A DNA stretch of 5,085 nt. Source: Methanobacteriota archaeon (lineage in GTDB: Archaea > Thermoplasmatota > Thermoplasmata > RBG-16-68-12). The first letter of the stretch is position 1, and each line of letters opens with the position of its first letter. The position numbers were made by a program, and so were the translations under genes. The stretch lies in the NCBI GenBank assembly GCA_005878325.1, contig VBMR01000227.1:1-5085 (forward strand). The letters run 5' to 3'. This document shows, piece after piece, positions 1 to 5,085 of the stretch. The notes beneath the pieces are model-generated. The model saw only the letters and a program-made list of their open reading frames with translations. It was not told where the DNA came from and searched no databases.

Positions 1-35
1 TACCGCCGTCGGTTCGATGCTATGCCTCGGTCGCT

Positions 36-662
36 TCAGAGTCGCTCCGTGACGACCGCCATCGCTTCGTGGCCGATCTCGTCCGCCCGTTTCAGGAGCG
101 CCTCGACCCGGGCTTCGGTCGGCCTTCGGAACGACTCATCCTGAATCGAGGCGATATTCACTGCGCAGTTGAGGCTCGCTCCTCGAATCGCGGCCTCGGC
201 AATCAGGATGGCGACGGCGGCGTCCGTCGTGGCGGAGCGGTTCCCCTTCTTCACCGCGGCCTCGGCCAGCTCGAGGGCCTCGACGCACCGCTCCATCGTC
301 TCCAGGGGGATCTCGGTCGCCTTCCGGTACGCGGTCTGCATCGCGGCCACTCGGGCCTCCTTCTCCTGGTCGGACCCTCTCGGCATTCGCATCGAGACCA
401 GCACCGCCTCGTAGGCTCGTGCGTCATCCTCGACGAGCGTTTCGAGACGCGCTTGGATCGATTTCCCGCGGGCCTCGATCTCCGTCAGCTCTCGCTCGAC
501 GGATTCGTATCCCTTCTTGCCGCGGGCTAGGCTTGCGACCATCCGGCTCAAGGCAACGGACAAGGCTCCCGCGAGCGCTGCAACGCTTCCCCCTCCAGGG
601 GTCGCCGTCGGCGCGGCGACCTGGGCGAGGAATTCCTCGACGGTGGAATCCTTCACTCCCAC
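36..662 (-). CDS. fchA: Formimidoyltetrahydrofolate cyclodeaminase / methenyl-THF cyclohydrolase family protein
   Basis: Stand-alone cyclodeaminase of 208 residues, the usual size for the family. It is a cytoplasmic, largely alpha-helical enzyme that converts 5-formimino-THF to 5,10-methenyl-THF and ammonia, the second half of the reaction done by the bifunctional animal FTCD protein. What is seen: the N-terminal family signature TPGGGSVAALAGALSVAL (about residues 21-38), then charged helices and a conserved C-terminal part with TTDAAVAILIAEAAIRGA (about 144-161) and NCAVNIASI (about 164-172). The start is GTG at 660-662: GGAGG on the minus strand (670-674) sits 7 nt upstream, and the gene overlaps the end of ftcD (653-662) by 10 nt, so translation is probably coupled. 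Some relatives are annotated as methenyl-THF cyclohydrolases or serine-cycle enzymes, but the ftcD neighbour favours the formimino role. Family assignment is sure; exact substrate is inferred from context. Confidence 0.93.
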   Translation of the reverse strand: MGVKDSTVEEFLAQVAAPTATPGGGSVAALAGALSVALSRMVASLARGKKGYESVERELTEIEARGKSIQARLETLVEDDARAYEAVLVSMRMPRGSDQEKEARVAAMQTAYRKATEIPLETMERCVEALELAEAAVKKGNRSATTDAAVAILIAEAAIRGASLNCAVNIASIQDESFRRPTEARVEALLKRADEIGHEAMAVVTERL

Positions 663-1552
663 AGCCTCGCCTCCAGGACCTGGTTGCGATGGAACCGCGG
701 GAGCTTGAAGTATTGGGTCGCGCCCTCGACGATTGCATCAAGCGGCACGAGCCCGATGACCTCGCTCTCCGCGATCTCCACGCCCTCCTTCGCGGCGAGT
801 CCGCGGATCGCTTCGTAGGCCGTGGCGAGCGAGGTCTTGCGGTAGTCGACCATGTTCATGGAAACTTGGACGAGGCCACGGTCCGTGAGGGCAAACCCTT
901 TCGCCCGGACGGCCGGAAGGCCGCCGTCGCTCTCTCGAATGGCCTTCGCGATTCGCTTCGCGATCCCGATGTCCGTCGACCGCAGGTTCACGTTCCACGC
1001 GATCAGGATGGGCCTCGCCCCGACGATGGACGCCCCCGCGGTCGGATGCAGCCGTGCGGGGCCGAAATCGGGTTTGCGATCCGGGTCCGTCTCGATCGCG
1101 GTCTTCAGGCCCTCATACTCGCCGCGACGGACGTCCGGGAGTGCCCGACGTTCGGGCCGGGTCGCCGCGGCTTCGTAGAGGTAGACGGGCACGTGGAGCT
1201 CGTCCGCGATTCGCTTCCCGACGGATCGCGCGAGGGCCACACAATCCTCCATCGTGACACCCGCAATGGGGACGAAGGGAAGGACGTCGAGCGCTCCCAC
1301 CCGCGGGTGCTCTCCCTTGTGGTGGTTCATGTCGATCGAGGCCACGGCCGATTTCGCGCCCCGAAATGCGGCTTCGGCAACCGCCGTGCGGGTTCCTACG
1401 AGCGTGATGACGGATCGGTTGTGGTCCGCGTCCATCTCTCGATCCAGCACCCGGACGTCGGTCACGGAAGCGATCGCGTCGACGATCGCGTCGACGACCT
1501 CCGTGCGACGTCCCTCCGAGAAATTCGGCACACACTCGACGATTTCCGTCAT
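653..1552 (-). CDS. ftcD: Glutamate formimidoyltransferase
   Basis: Enzyme of 299 residues with formiminotransferase N- and C-terminal subdomains. It transfers the formimino group from N-formimino-L-glutamate to tetrahydrofolate, giving glutamate and 5-formimino-THF, in histidine degradation in the cytoplasm. What is seen: the N-terminal signature IVECVPNFSEGRR (residues 4-16), DADHNRSVITLVGT (41-54) and GEHPRVGALDV (80-90). H82 in GEHPR falls at the same number as the catalytic histidine of the porcine enzyme, as I recall it. ATG 1552 was chosen because family members begin a few residues before ECVPNFSEG. An in-frame ATG at 1573 would add 7 residues, and a more distant ATG at 1654 lies upstream of the likely promoter. 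It is first in the operon with fchA, with which it overlaps at the 3' end. Only the start is in doubt. Confidence 0.95.
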   Translation of the reverse strand: MTEIVECVPNFSEGRRTEVVDAIVDAIASVTDVRVLDREMDADHNRSVITLVGTRTAVAEAAFRGAKSAVASIDMNHHKGEHPRVGALDVLPFVPIAGVTMEDCVALARSVGKRIADELHVPVYLYEAAATRPERRALPDVRRGEYEGLKTAIETDPDRKPDFGPARLHPTAGASIVGARPILIAWNVNLRSTDIGIAKRIAKAIRESDGGLPAVRAKGFALTDRGLVQVSMNMVDYRKTSLATAYEAIRGLAAKEGVEIAESEVIGLVPLDAIVEGATQYFKLPRFHRNQVLEARLWE

Positions 1553-1586
1553 GCGGTCCAACCGGAAGGCCATCGAAGGGACGATT

Positions 1587-1604
1587 TCCTTAAAACCTTT
1601 CCCG
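1587..1604 (-). promoter_or_regulatory. Putative archaeal BRE/TATA promoter of the ftcD-fchA operon
   Basis: On the minus strand this reads a purine-rich GGGAAAGG (BRE-like) followed by TTTTAAGG (TATA-like), an AT-rich island in GC-rich DNA. With the usual spacing of about 25 nt, transcription would start near 1567, giving a leader of about 15 nt to the ATG at 1552. The ATG at 1573 would need an unusually short spacing of about 20 nt. No clear Shine-Dalgarno precedes either start. Sequence-based prediction only. Confidence 0.5.
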
Positions 1605-1628
1605 GAGGTCGCGCGGTTTCGTTTTCTC

Positions 1629-1645
1629 CGGAAACCTATAAGTAA
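1629..1645 (+). promoter_or_regulatory. Putative archaeal BRE/TATA promoter of the secreted lamin-tail protein gene
   Basis: CGGAAAC (BRE-like) followed by CTATAAGTA (TATA-like, 1636-1644). Transcription would begin near 1665-1670, leaving a leader of about 20 nt that contains the Shine-Dalgarno at 1675-1684. It is divergent from the ftcD promoter, with the two TATA centres about 47 bp apart, so factors bound here could affect both. Confidence 0.55.
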
Positions 1646-1674
1646 ATCGAACATGGTCGCGCGGCCGGGCGTTC

Positions 1675-1684
1675 AGGAGAGGTG
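1675..1684 (+). promoter_or_regulatory. Shine-Dalgarno that fixes a TTG start at 1687
   Basis: AGGAGAGGTG is a strong purine-rich ribosome binding site. Its GGAG core ends 7 nt before the TTG at 1687-1689. The first in-frame ATG (1738) would remove the charged n-region and half of the hydrophobic signal peptide, so TTG is the better start. Confidence 0.65.
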
Positions 1685-1686
1685 TC

Positions 1687-3061
1687 TTGACGACGCGAGG
1701 CACGCGAACGATTGCATGCCTTGTTCTGACCGGCGTCATGGTCGCAATGTTGTTTGTCTCGAATCCCGTTGCGGCCTCACTGCCGATTCCTATGCGAACG
1801 GAAGGGCACGCGTTGTCGGCCCCGGGGGTGCCGCTTCCCATGGGCATGCCCGTCCGGACTTTCGTCGACGGCGTCGACTATTCGATCGACAATCCGAACC
1901 CCCCACAAGTGCGGGACGGGGCTGGCTCGTTCGCCGTCCTCACCCAAGGGAATTCGAAGACGAATCCGAATGTTTCCGACACGCCGAATATCCAGGAGGG
2001 CCCGAACGTCGGAGATTTGGTCCTGTACGCCGCGGGAGACTTCACGTCCCCCACGAGCGTGTTCGTGCAGATGGAGCCCTGGACGTTCGCGGGGGATGTC
2101 GTGACCGACCTGACGCTCGGGTCGGCCGCGTCGACACCGCAACCGGTCAAGATCCAAGGGCTCGTCACCCAGCCGGCGGCCGGGGGGAATCAATTCCTTT
2201 TCCTCTGCAATCCGACCACGTCCACCGTGCCGCTCGTCGATTATTACTTGGAGCGGGACGCCCCCGGGACGTACCGTGGTCCGCGGTTCGATCTGACGGG
2301 CAGCGTTCCAGCGGCCACAACCATCCAGGTGAATCTCACGTCTCCTTCGTGGCTCGTGGTCAACGGTGACGCCTTGAAACTCGTGTATCGGAATCCCGGC
2401 GGGGCGAACGCGCCCGCGCAGGGCCAGCCCATCGTTGTCGACCGGGTGGAGTACAACGCCACGCGAAACGGAGCGCTGGGATGGGAGCCCGCGAACACGA
2501 CGCTCGGGGATGCGGTCGCTCCAGGGCCCGGGCAGATCCTGCAACGCAATTCCTGCACGGACACGAACGATCCGAGCGACTTCACGTTGGCGAGGGAGCC
2601 CGGCCTCCCGTCGACGAACGGACCTCCGTCGGTGTCGATCCTCTCTCCGGGCGCGGGACAGGCCGTCCAGGGTAGCACCACGGTCGGGTTCACGTGGACC
2701 CTTTCGGACGATGTGTTCGCCCCGAAATACCTGCATGTTTGGGCCAACCTGACCGTTGGCGGTCAGACGATCCCCCTCGCAGAAGGCCTGAACGTGACGT
2801 CGGCGACATGGCCCGCGCCGGATGCGGCGCTCTCGGATCTCGTGCTCCGAGTCGAGGCGGAGGATCCCTTCGGTCACCGCGCCCCCACCTCCACCGATGG
2901 CGCCCATGGTACCACCGACGACTCGCCTCGCAACGGATCCGGCTCCGCAGGCGCCCGCTCGAAAGACATGCCCGCGGTGTCACACTCCTGTGAACGCGGA
3001 AGACGTGACGTGTTTCTTCTGCGGCTACAAGTTCCCCGACGACACCCGCCGTTATCCGTAA
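1687..3061 (+). CDS. Secreted lamin-tail/Ig-like surface protein with C-terminal zinc ribbon, frameshifted
   Basis: Not a named protein; about 457 residues if the frameshift is repaired. The first part, in the frame of 1687, has a signal peptide (R4 and R7, hydrophobic core about 9-24, likely cleavage near VAAS at 28-31), a beta-rich region of unknown type (about 48-160), a lamin-tail-like domain (about 168-310, with the typical late motif PGPGQILQR then TDTNDPSDFTLA), and an Ig-like domain starting PPSVSILSPG (about 313-400). Six N-glycosylation sequons and two cysteines flanking the lamin-tail domain (C174, C290) fit an exported protein. After EDPFGHRA the sense passes to the next frame at or near the C run 2882-2886: a proline-rich linker and a zinc ribbon CPRC-x10-CFFC (2969-3022), stop TAA 3059-3061. 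One C fewer would join the parts. No membrane helix separates exported domains from the zinc ribbon, which is odd. Likely role is cell-surface binding or structure, but that is a guess. Confidence 0.72.
2882..2886 (+). other. Frameshift site (run of five C) in the surface protein gene
   Basis: Upstream of this run the protein-like frame is that of 1687 (ending EDPFGHRA). Downstream it is the frame of 2882 (PPPPPMAPMVPP, then the zinc ribbon). Removing one C restores a single frame through to 3061. The exact slip point could be anywhere in about 2870-2900. It may be a sequencing or assembly indel in a homopolymer, a true mutation, or less likely a programmed +1 shift. Confidence 0.6.
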
Positions 3062-3063
3062 GG

Positions 3064-3071
3064 GTATTATC
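3064..3071 (+). promoter_or_regulatory. Putative TATA box of proS
   Basis: GTATTATC, preceded by the purines AAGGG, lies immediately after the stop codon of the surface protein gene and about 32 nt before the proS ATG. Transcription would start around 3093, giving a very short leader, and no Shine-Dalgarno is visible before the ATG. The match to a TATA box is modest. Confidence 0.4.
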
Positions 3072-3099
3072 GGCTGCGTCCCTTGGCCCGGGCATTCGG

Positions 3100-4494
3100 A
3101 TGAAGAAGGACGAGGAGTTCAGCGAATGGTACAGCTCCGTCATCGATCGGGCGGAGCTCAGCGACAAGCGGTACCCGATCAAGGGGATGAACGTCTGGCG
3201 CCCCTACGGCTGGGCGATCATGAAGCTGATCGACGACGCCATCCGGGAGGAGTTCGATTCGAGGGGCCATGGCGAGGTGAACTTCCCGGTCCTGATCCCG
3301 GAGACCGAGTTCAAGAAGGAATCCGACCACGTGAAGGGGTTCGAGGGCGACGTCTTCTGGGTCACCCGCGGCGGATTCAACGAGCTCGACGTGAAGCTCG
3401 TCCTGCGCCCGACGTCGGAGACTGCGATGTATCCGATGTTCAAGCTCTGGATCCGGAGCCACGCGGACCTCCCCCTCAAGGTGTACCAGATCGTCCCGGT
3501 GTTCCGGTACGAGACGAAGATGACGCGGACGTTCATGCGGGTGCGGGAGATCCACTTCTTCGAGGCCCACACGGCCCACGCAACCTTCTCGGACGCGGAG
3601 CAGCAGATCCAGGAGGACCTGCAAATGAACGAGCGGATCATGCGGCTGCTCGCCCTGCCGTACATCGTCTCGCGGCGGCCGGATTGGGACAAGTTCCCCG
3701 GGTCCCACTACAGCCTCGGGGCCGACGCCCTCCTCCCGTCCGGACGGGCGGCCCAGCTCGCGACGTTCCATCAGTACAAGGACAACTTCGCGAAGGTCTA
3801 CGATGTCACGTATGAGACGGAGGACGGCGAACATCGGTTCGTCCATCAGACGACGGATGGGATGAGCGAACGGCTCCTCGGGGCGATGATCTCGATCCAC
3901 GGAGACGAAAACGGACTCGTCCTCCCGCCCGCCGCGGCGCCGGTGCAGGCCGTCGTGGTGCCGATCCTGGAGAAAGGGCGTCAGGAGGAGATGCTGCTCG
4001 AGGCGCAACGCCTCTTCCTGGAGCTGCGGGACCGGATCCGGATCAAGCTGGACGACCGCGATCTGCGGCCGGGGGAGAAGTACTACGAATGGGAGGCCCG
4101 CGGCGTCCCTCTGCGCATCGAGTTGGGTCCCCGGGACATCGCGAAGCAGGCCGTCACCGTGGTCCGCCGGGACACGGGCGAGAAACGGGAGCTGCCGCGG
4201 GAGGGATTGCCGGAGCGGCTGCGATCCATCCTCGAGTTGATCCAGATCGCGATGTGGGACCGGGCGGAGAAGCTGCTGAAGGACAACACCTTCACGATCA
4301 CGGACTTGGCGAAGGCCCGGGACGGCTTCAACCGGATGGGCTGGTGCGGCAAAGATTCGTGCGGTAAGGCGATTACGGAACGGACCGGGATGAGCGTCCT
4401 TGGTACGCCGTTTTACCCGGAGCCGTTCGAGGGCGCGTGCATCGTGGACGGCGTGCCGACGAAGCAGGTCGTGTACGCCGCGAAGGCCTACTGA
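3100..4494 (+). CDS. proS: Prolyl-tRNA synthetase, archaeal/eukaryal type
   Basis: Class II aminoacyl-tRNA synthetase of 464 residues; it charges tRNA-Pro with proline using ATP in the cytoplasm. Seen in order: N-terminal EFSEWY and the motif 1 region; the proline-site loop RPTSE (103-107); motif 2 around FRYETKMTRTFMRVREI (135-151, with R136 and E138) followed by FFEAHTAH (153-160); motif 3 around MSERLLGAMISIHGDENG with R258; an anticodon-binding domain (about 285-390, with ARGVPLRIELGPRDI); and the C-terminal zinc-binding domain ending in the family's typical terminal tyrosine (Y464). There is no bacterial-type editing insertion, as expected of this form. In the C-terminal domain C416, C421 and C447 are present, but the fourth expected cysteine is D450. 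The ATG at 3100 gives the standard N-terminus. The frame is open upstream into the surface protein gene, but the intervening residues resemble no protein, so this is not a fusion. Confidence 0.96.
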   Translation: MKKDEEFSEWYSSVIDRAELSDKRYPIKGMNVWRPYGWAIMKLIDDAIREEFDSRGHGEVNFPVLIPETEFKKESDHVKGFEGDVFWVTRGGFNELDVKLVLRPTSETAMYPMFKLWIRSHADLPLKVYQIVPVFRYETKMTRTFMRVREIHFFEAHTAHATFSDAEQQIQEDLQMNERIMRLLALPYIVSRRPDWDKFPGSHYSLGADALLPSGRAAQLATFHQYKDNFAKVYDVTYETEDGEHRFVHQTTDGMSERLLGAMISIHGDENGLVLPPAAAPVQAVVVPILEKGRQEEMLLEAQRLFLELRDRIRIKLDDRDLRPGEKYYEWEARGVPLRIELGPRDIAKQAVTVVRRDTGEKRELPREGLPERLRSILELIQIAMWDRAEKLLKDNTFTITDLAKARDGFNRMGWCGKDSCGKAITERTGMSVLGTPFYPEPFEGACIVDGVPTKQVVYAAKAY

Positions 4495-4502
4495 TCCCTC
4501 GC

Positions 4503-4518
4503 CCGCATCGAGCTGCGG
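4503..4518. terminator. Short inverted repeat between convergent genes, possible terminator
   Basis: CCGCA (4503-4507) and TGCGG (4514-4518) form a perfect 5-bp stem with a 6-nt loop in the 28-nt gap between the proS stop and the stop of the opposing membrane protein gene. It could act in both directions. The stem is short and has no T-tract, which archaeal terminators usually rely on, so this may be chance. Confidence 0.22.
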
Positions 4519-4522
4519 AACT

Positions 4523-4723
4523 CTACAGTCGATAGAGGAGCATGCCGACGAGGCCGAAACCGATCAGGATGACCGTCACCGCGTAAGCCCCGACCCACTC
4601 CGGACGGAACAAGTTCCAGGAGCCGTAGGAGATGCCCCAGACCACGTAGAACATGATGCCCCCGAGGAAGGCGAGGAAGTAGAACCAGAACGCGATTGCC
4701 CGAGGGAAGGCGACCTCTGCCAC
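4523..4723 (-). CDS. Small two-helix membrane protein
   Basis: A 66-residue integral membrane protein of unknown function. Two hydrophobic segments are clear: about residues 9-31 (AIAFWFYFLAFLGGIMFYVVWGI) and about 44-63, joined by a short loop containing RPEWVGAY. The sequence ends in LLYRL at TAG 4523-4525. The GTG start at 4723 was chosen because a TATA-like box is centred 26 nt upstream, as for a leaderless archaeal mRNA, and because residues before it are a low-complexity Ser/Arg/Gly stretch overlapping the neighbouring gene. The helix-loop-EWVG-helix layout reminds me of the small subunit IV of actinobacterial haem-copper oxidases, which is longer; this is a weak resemblance. The gene converges on proS and lies 37 nt after another membrane protein gene on the same strand. 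Confidence 0.75.
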   Translation of the reverse strand: MAEVAFPRAIAFWFYFLAFLGGIMFYVVWGISYGSWNLFRPEWVGAYAVTVILIGFGLVGMLLYRL

Positions 4724-4742
4724 GGAAGGCCGAAAGGGAGAC

Positions 4743-4757
4743 GGAATACAAACCTTT
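4743..4757 (-). promoter_or_regulatory. Putative BRE/TATA box for a leaderless membrane protein mRNA
   Basis: On the minus strand AAAGG (BRE-like) is followed by TTTGTATT (TATA-like, centred near 4749), 26 nt before the GTG at 4723. No Shine-Dalgarno precedes that GTG, so the transcript probably begins at or next to the start codon. The element lies in the 37-nt gap after the upstream gene's stop. Confidence 0.5.
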
Positions 4758-4760
4758 GTG

Positions 4761-5085
4761 TCATCCTCGGGGACGTCGAACCCGGTGCAGGGGGGCCGTC
4801 GTCCGAGCGAGGCGCCCCCGGGTCCGCGCCCACCACGCTTCGATTCGCGGATAGGCCCCCGGGTTCTCCTCGACCCAGAAGAGGAAGGCGAGGAGGAGGA
4901 AGGCGACCGCGAGGCCGATGAGCGCATAGAAGGGCCACCGCGGGATCGGCTCCTTCACCCCGAAGCCGGTGTCGGGGAGGACCCCGTCGACCCGACTTAC
5001 GCCAAGGAAGCCCGCGAGCATCGTCACGTTCACGAATCCGCGGCAGTCCGGCGGGTTGCACGGGTCCGACTTTGGAACGGTCGCC
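4761..5085 (-). CDS. C-terminal part of a single-pass membrane protein, start outside the window
   Basis: An open frame enters from the right edge and ends at TGA 4761-4763; 108 residues are visible and I do not recognise the family. The visible part has a likely extracellular segment with two close cysteines (SDPCNPPDCRGF), one strong membrane helix (WPFYALIGLAVAFLLLAFLFWV), and a basic, Arg-rich cytoplasmic tail of about 40 residues containing EENPGAYPRIEAWWARTRGR. Positive charges after the helix support an outside-to-inside orientation, as in a type I membrane protein with an exported N-terminal region. A GTG at 5033 could start a shorter version, but the frame stays open and protein-like to the edge, so a longer gene is favoured. 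It is followed by the small membrane protein on the same strand. Confidence 0.68.
   Translation of the reverse strand, partial: ATVPKSDPCNPPDCRGFVNVTMLAGFLGVSRVDGVLPDTGFGVKEPIPRWPFYALIGLAVAFLLLAFLFWVEENPGAYPRIEAWWARTRGRLARTTAPLHRVRRPRG

Noticed and set aside
1..35. Sequence at the left edge after fchA
   Set aside because: Too short to judge; no hairpin, T-tract or start of another gene could be recognised.
419..1645. Long plus-strand open frame (about 408 codons) opposite ftcD and fchA
   Set aside because: Arg/Asp/Gly-rich composition without any recognisable motif; it is the antisense shadow of two certain genes in GC-rich DNA.
1553..1654. Upstream extension of ftcD to an ATG at 1654 (34 extra residues)
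   Set aside because: The extra residues resemble nothing in the family, the family signature begins right after the ATG at 1552, and the extension would cross the likely promoter at 1587-1604 and reach the opposite promoter.
1777..2907. Minus-strand open frame (about 376 codons) opposite the surface protein gene
   Set aside because: Arg-rich, no motifs, no promoter or ribosome binding site seen; explained by high GC and lack of stop codons opposite a real gene.
2897..3061. Zinc ribbon as an independent 54-residue gene starting at ATG 2897
   Set aside because: Not excluded, but no ribosome binding site or TATA box precedes it and the proline-rich linker begins exactly where the Ig-like domain ends, so continuity with the upstream gene is more likely.
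3067..4008. Minus-strand open frame (about 313 codons) opposite proS
   Set aside because: Composition is a mirror of proS codons and there is no domain signal; proS on the other strand is unquestionable.
4724..4927. N-terminal extension of the small membrane protein up to 4927
   Set aside because: The added part is Ser/Arg/Gly-rich low-complexity sequence overlapping the neighbouring membrane protein gene, and the TATA-like box at 4743-4757 fits the GTG at 4723.

Overview
The window looks like a piece of a high-GC archaeal chromosome, most likely an uncultivated member of the Thermoplasmatota (inference). Three things point that way. There is an archaeal/eukaryal-type prolyl-tRNA synthetase. 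TATA-like boxes with purine-rich BRE-like flanks lie upstream of genes, one at the spacing expected of a leaderless transcript. There is also a secreted lamin-tail/Ig-like protein with a terminal zinc ribbon, a style of protein I associate with archaeal genomes of this group. No RNA gene, insertion sequence, CRISPR array or phage gene is visible.

Left part, minus strand (36-1552): a two-gene operon, ftcD then fchA, overlapping by 10 nt. The first enzyme moves the formimino group of formiminoglutamate to tetrahydrofolate. The second deaminates the product to 5,10-methenyl-tetrahydrofolate and ammonia. Together they link histidine breakdown to the one-carbon pool. Bases 1553-1686 form a divergent promoter region.

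Middle, plus strand (1687-4494): one uninterrupted reading frame of 935 codons covers this stretch, but it is almost certainly not one protein. Its first part is a TTG-started secreted protein with a signal peptide, a lamin-tail-like domain and an Ig-like domain. Near a run of five C at 2882-2886 the coding signal moves to the next frame, which carries a proline-rich linker and a CxxC-x10-CxxC zinc ribbon and stops at 3059-3061. The original frame continues as meaningless sequence and happens to join proS, whose true start is the ATG at 3100. A TATA-like element lies just before proS.

Right part, minus strand (4523-5085): a 66-residue, two-helix membrane protein with a GTG start and a TATA-like box 26 nt upstream. 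Before it is the C-terminal end of a single-pass membrane protein whose start lies beyond the window. They converge on proS across a 28-nt gap that holds a short GC hairpin.

I did not find a convincing undescribed system. The points most worth checking are the frameshifted surface protein with its misplaced zinc ribbon, the false fusion to ProRS, and the loss of one zinc-ligand cysteine in ProRS.
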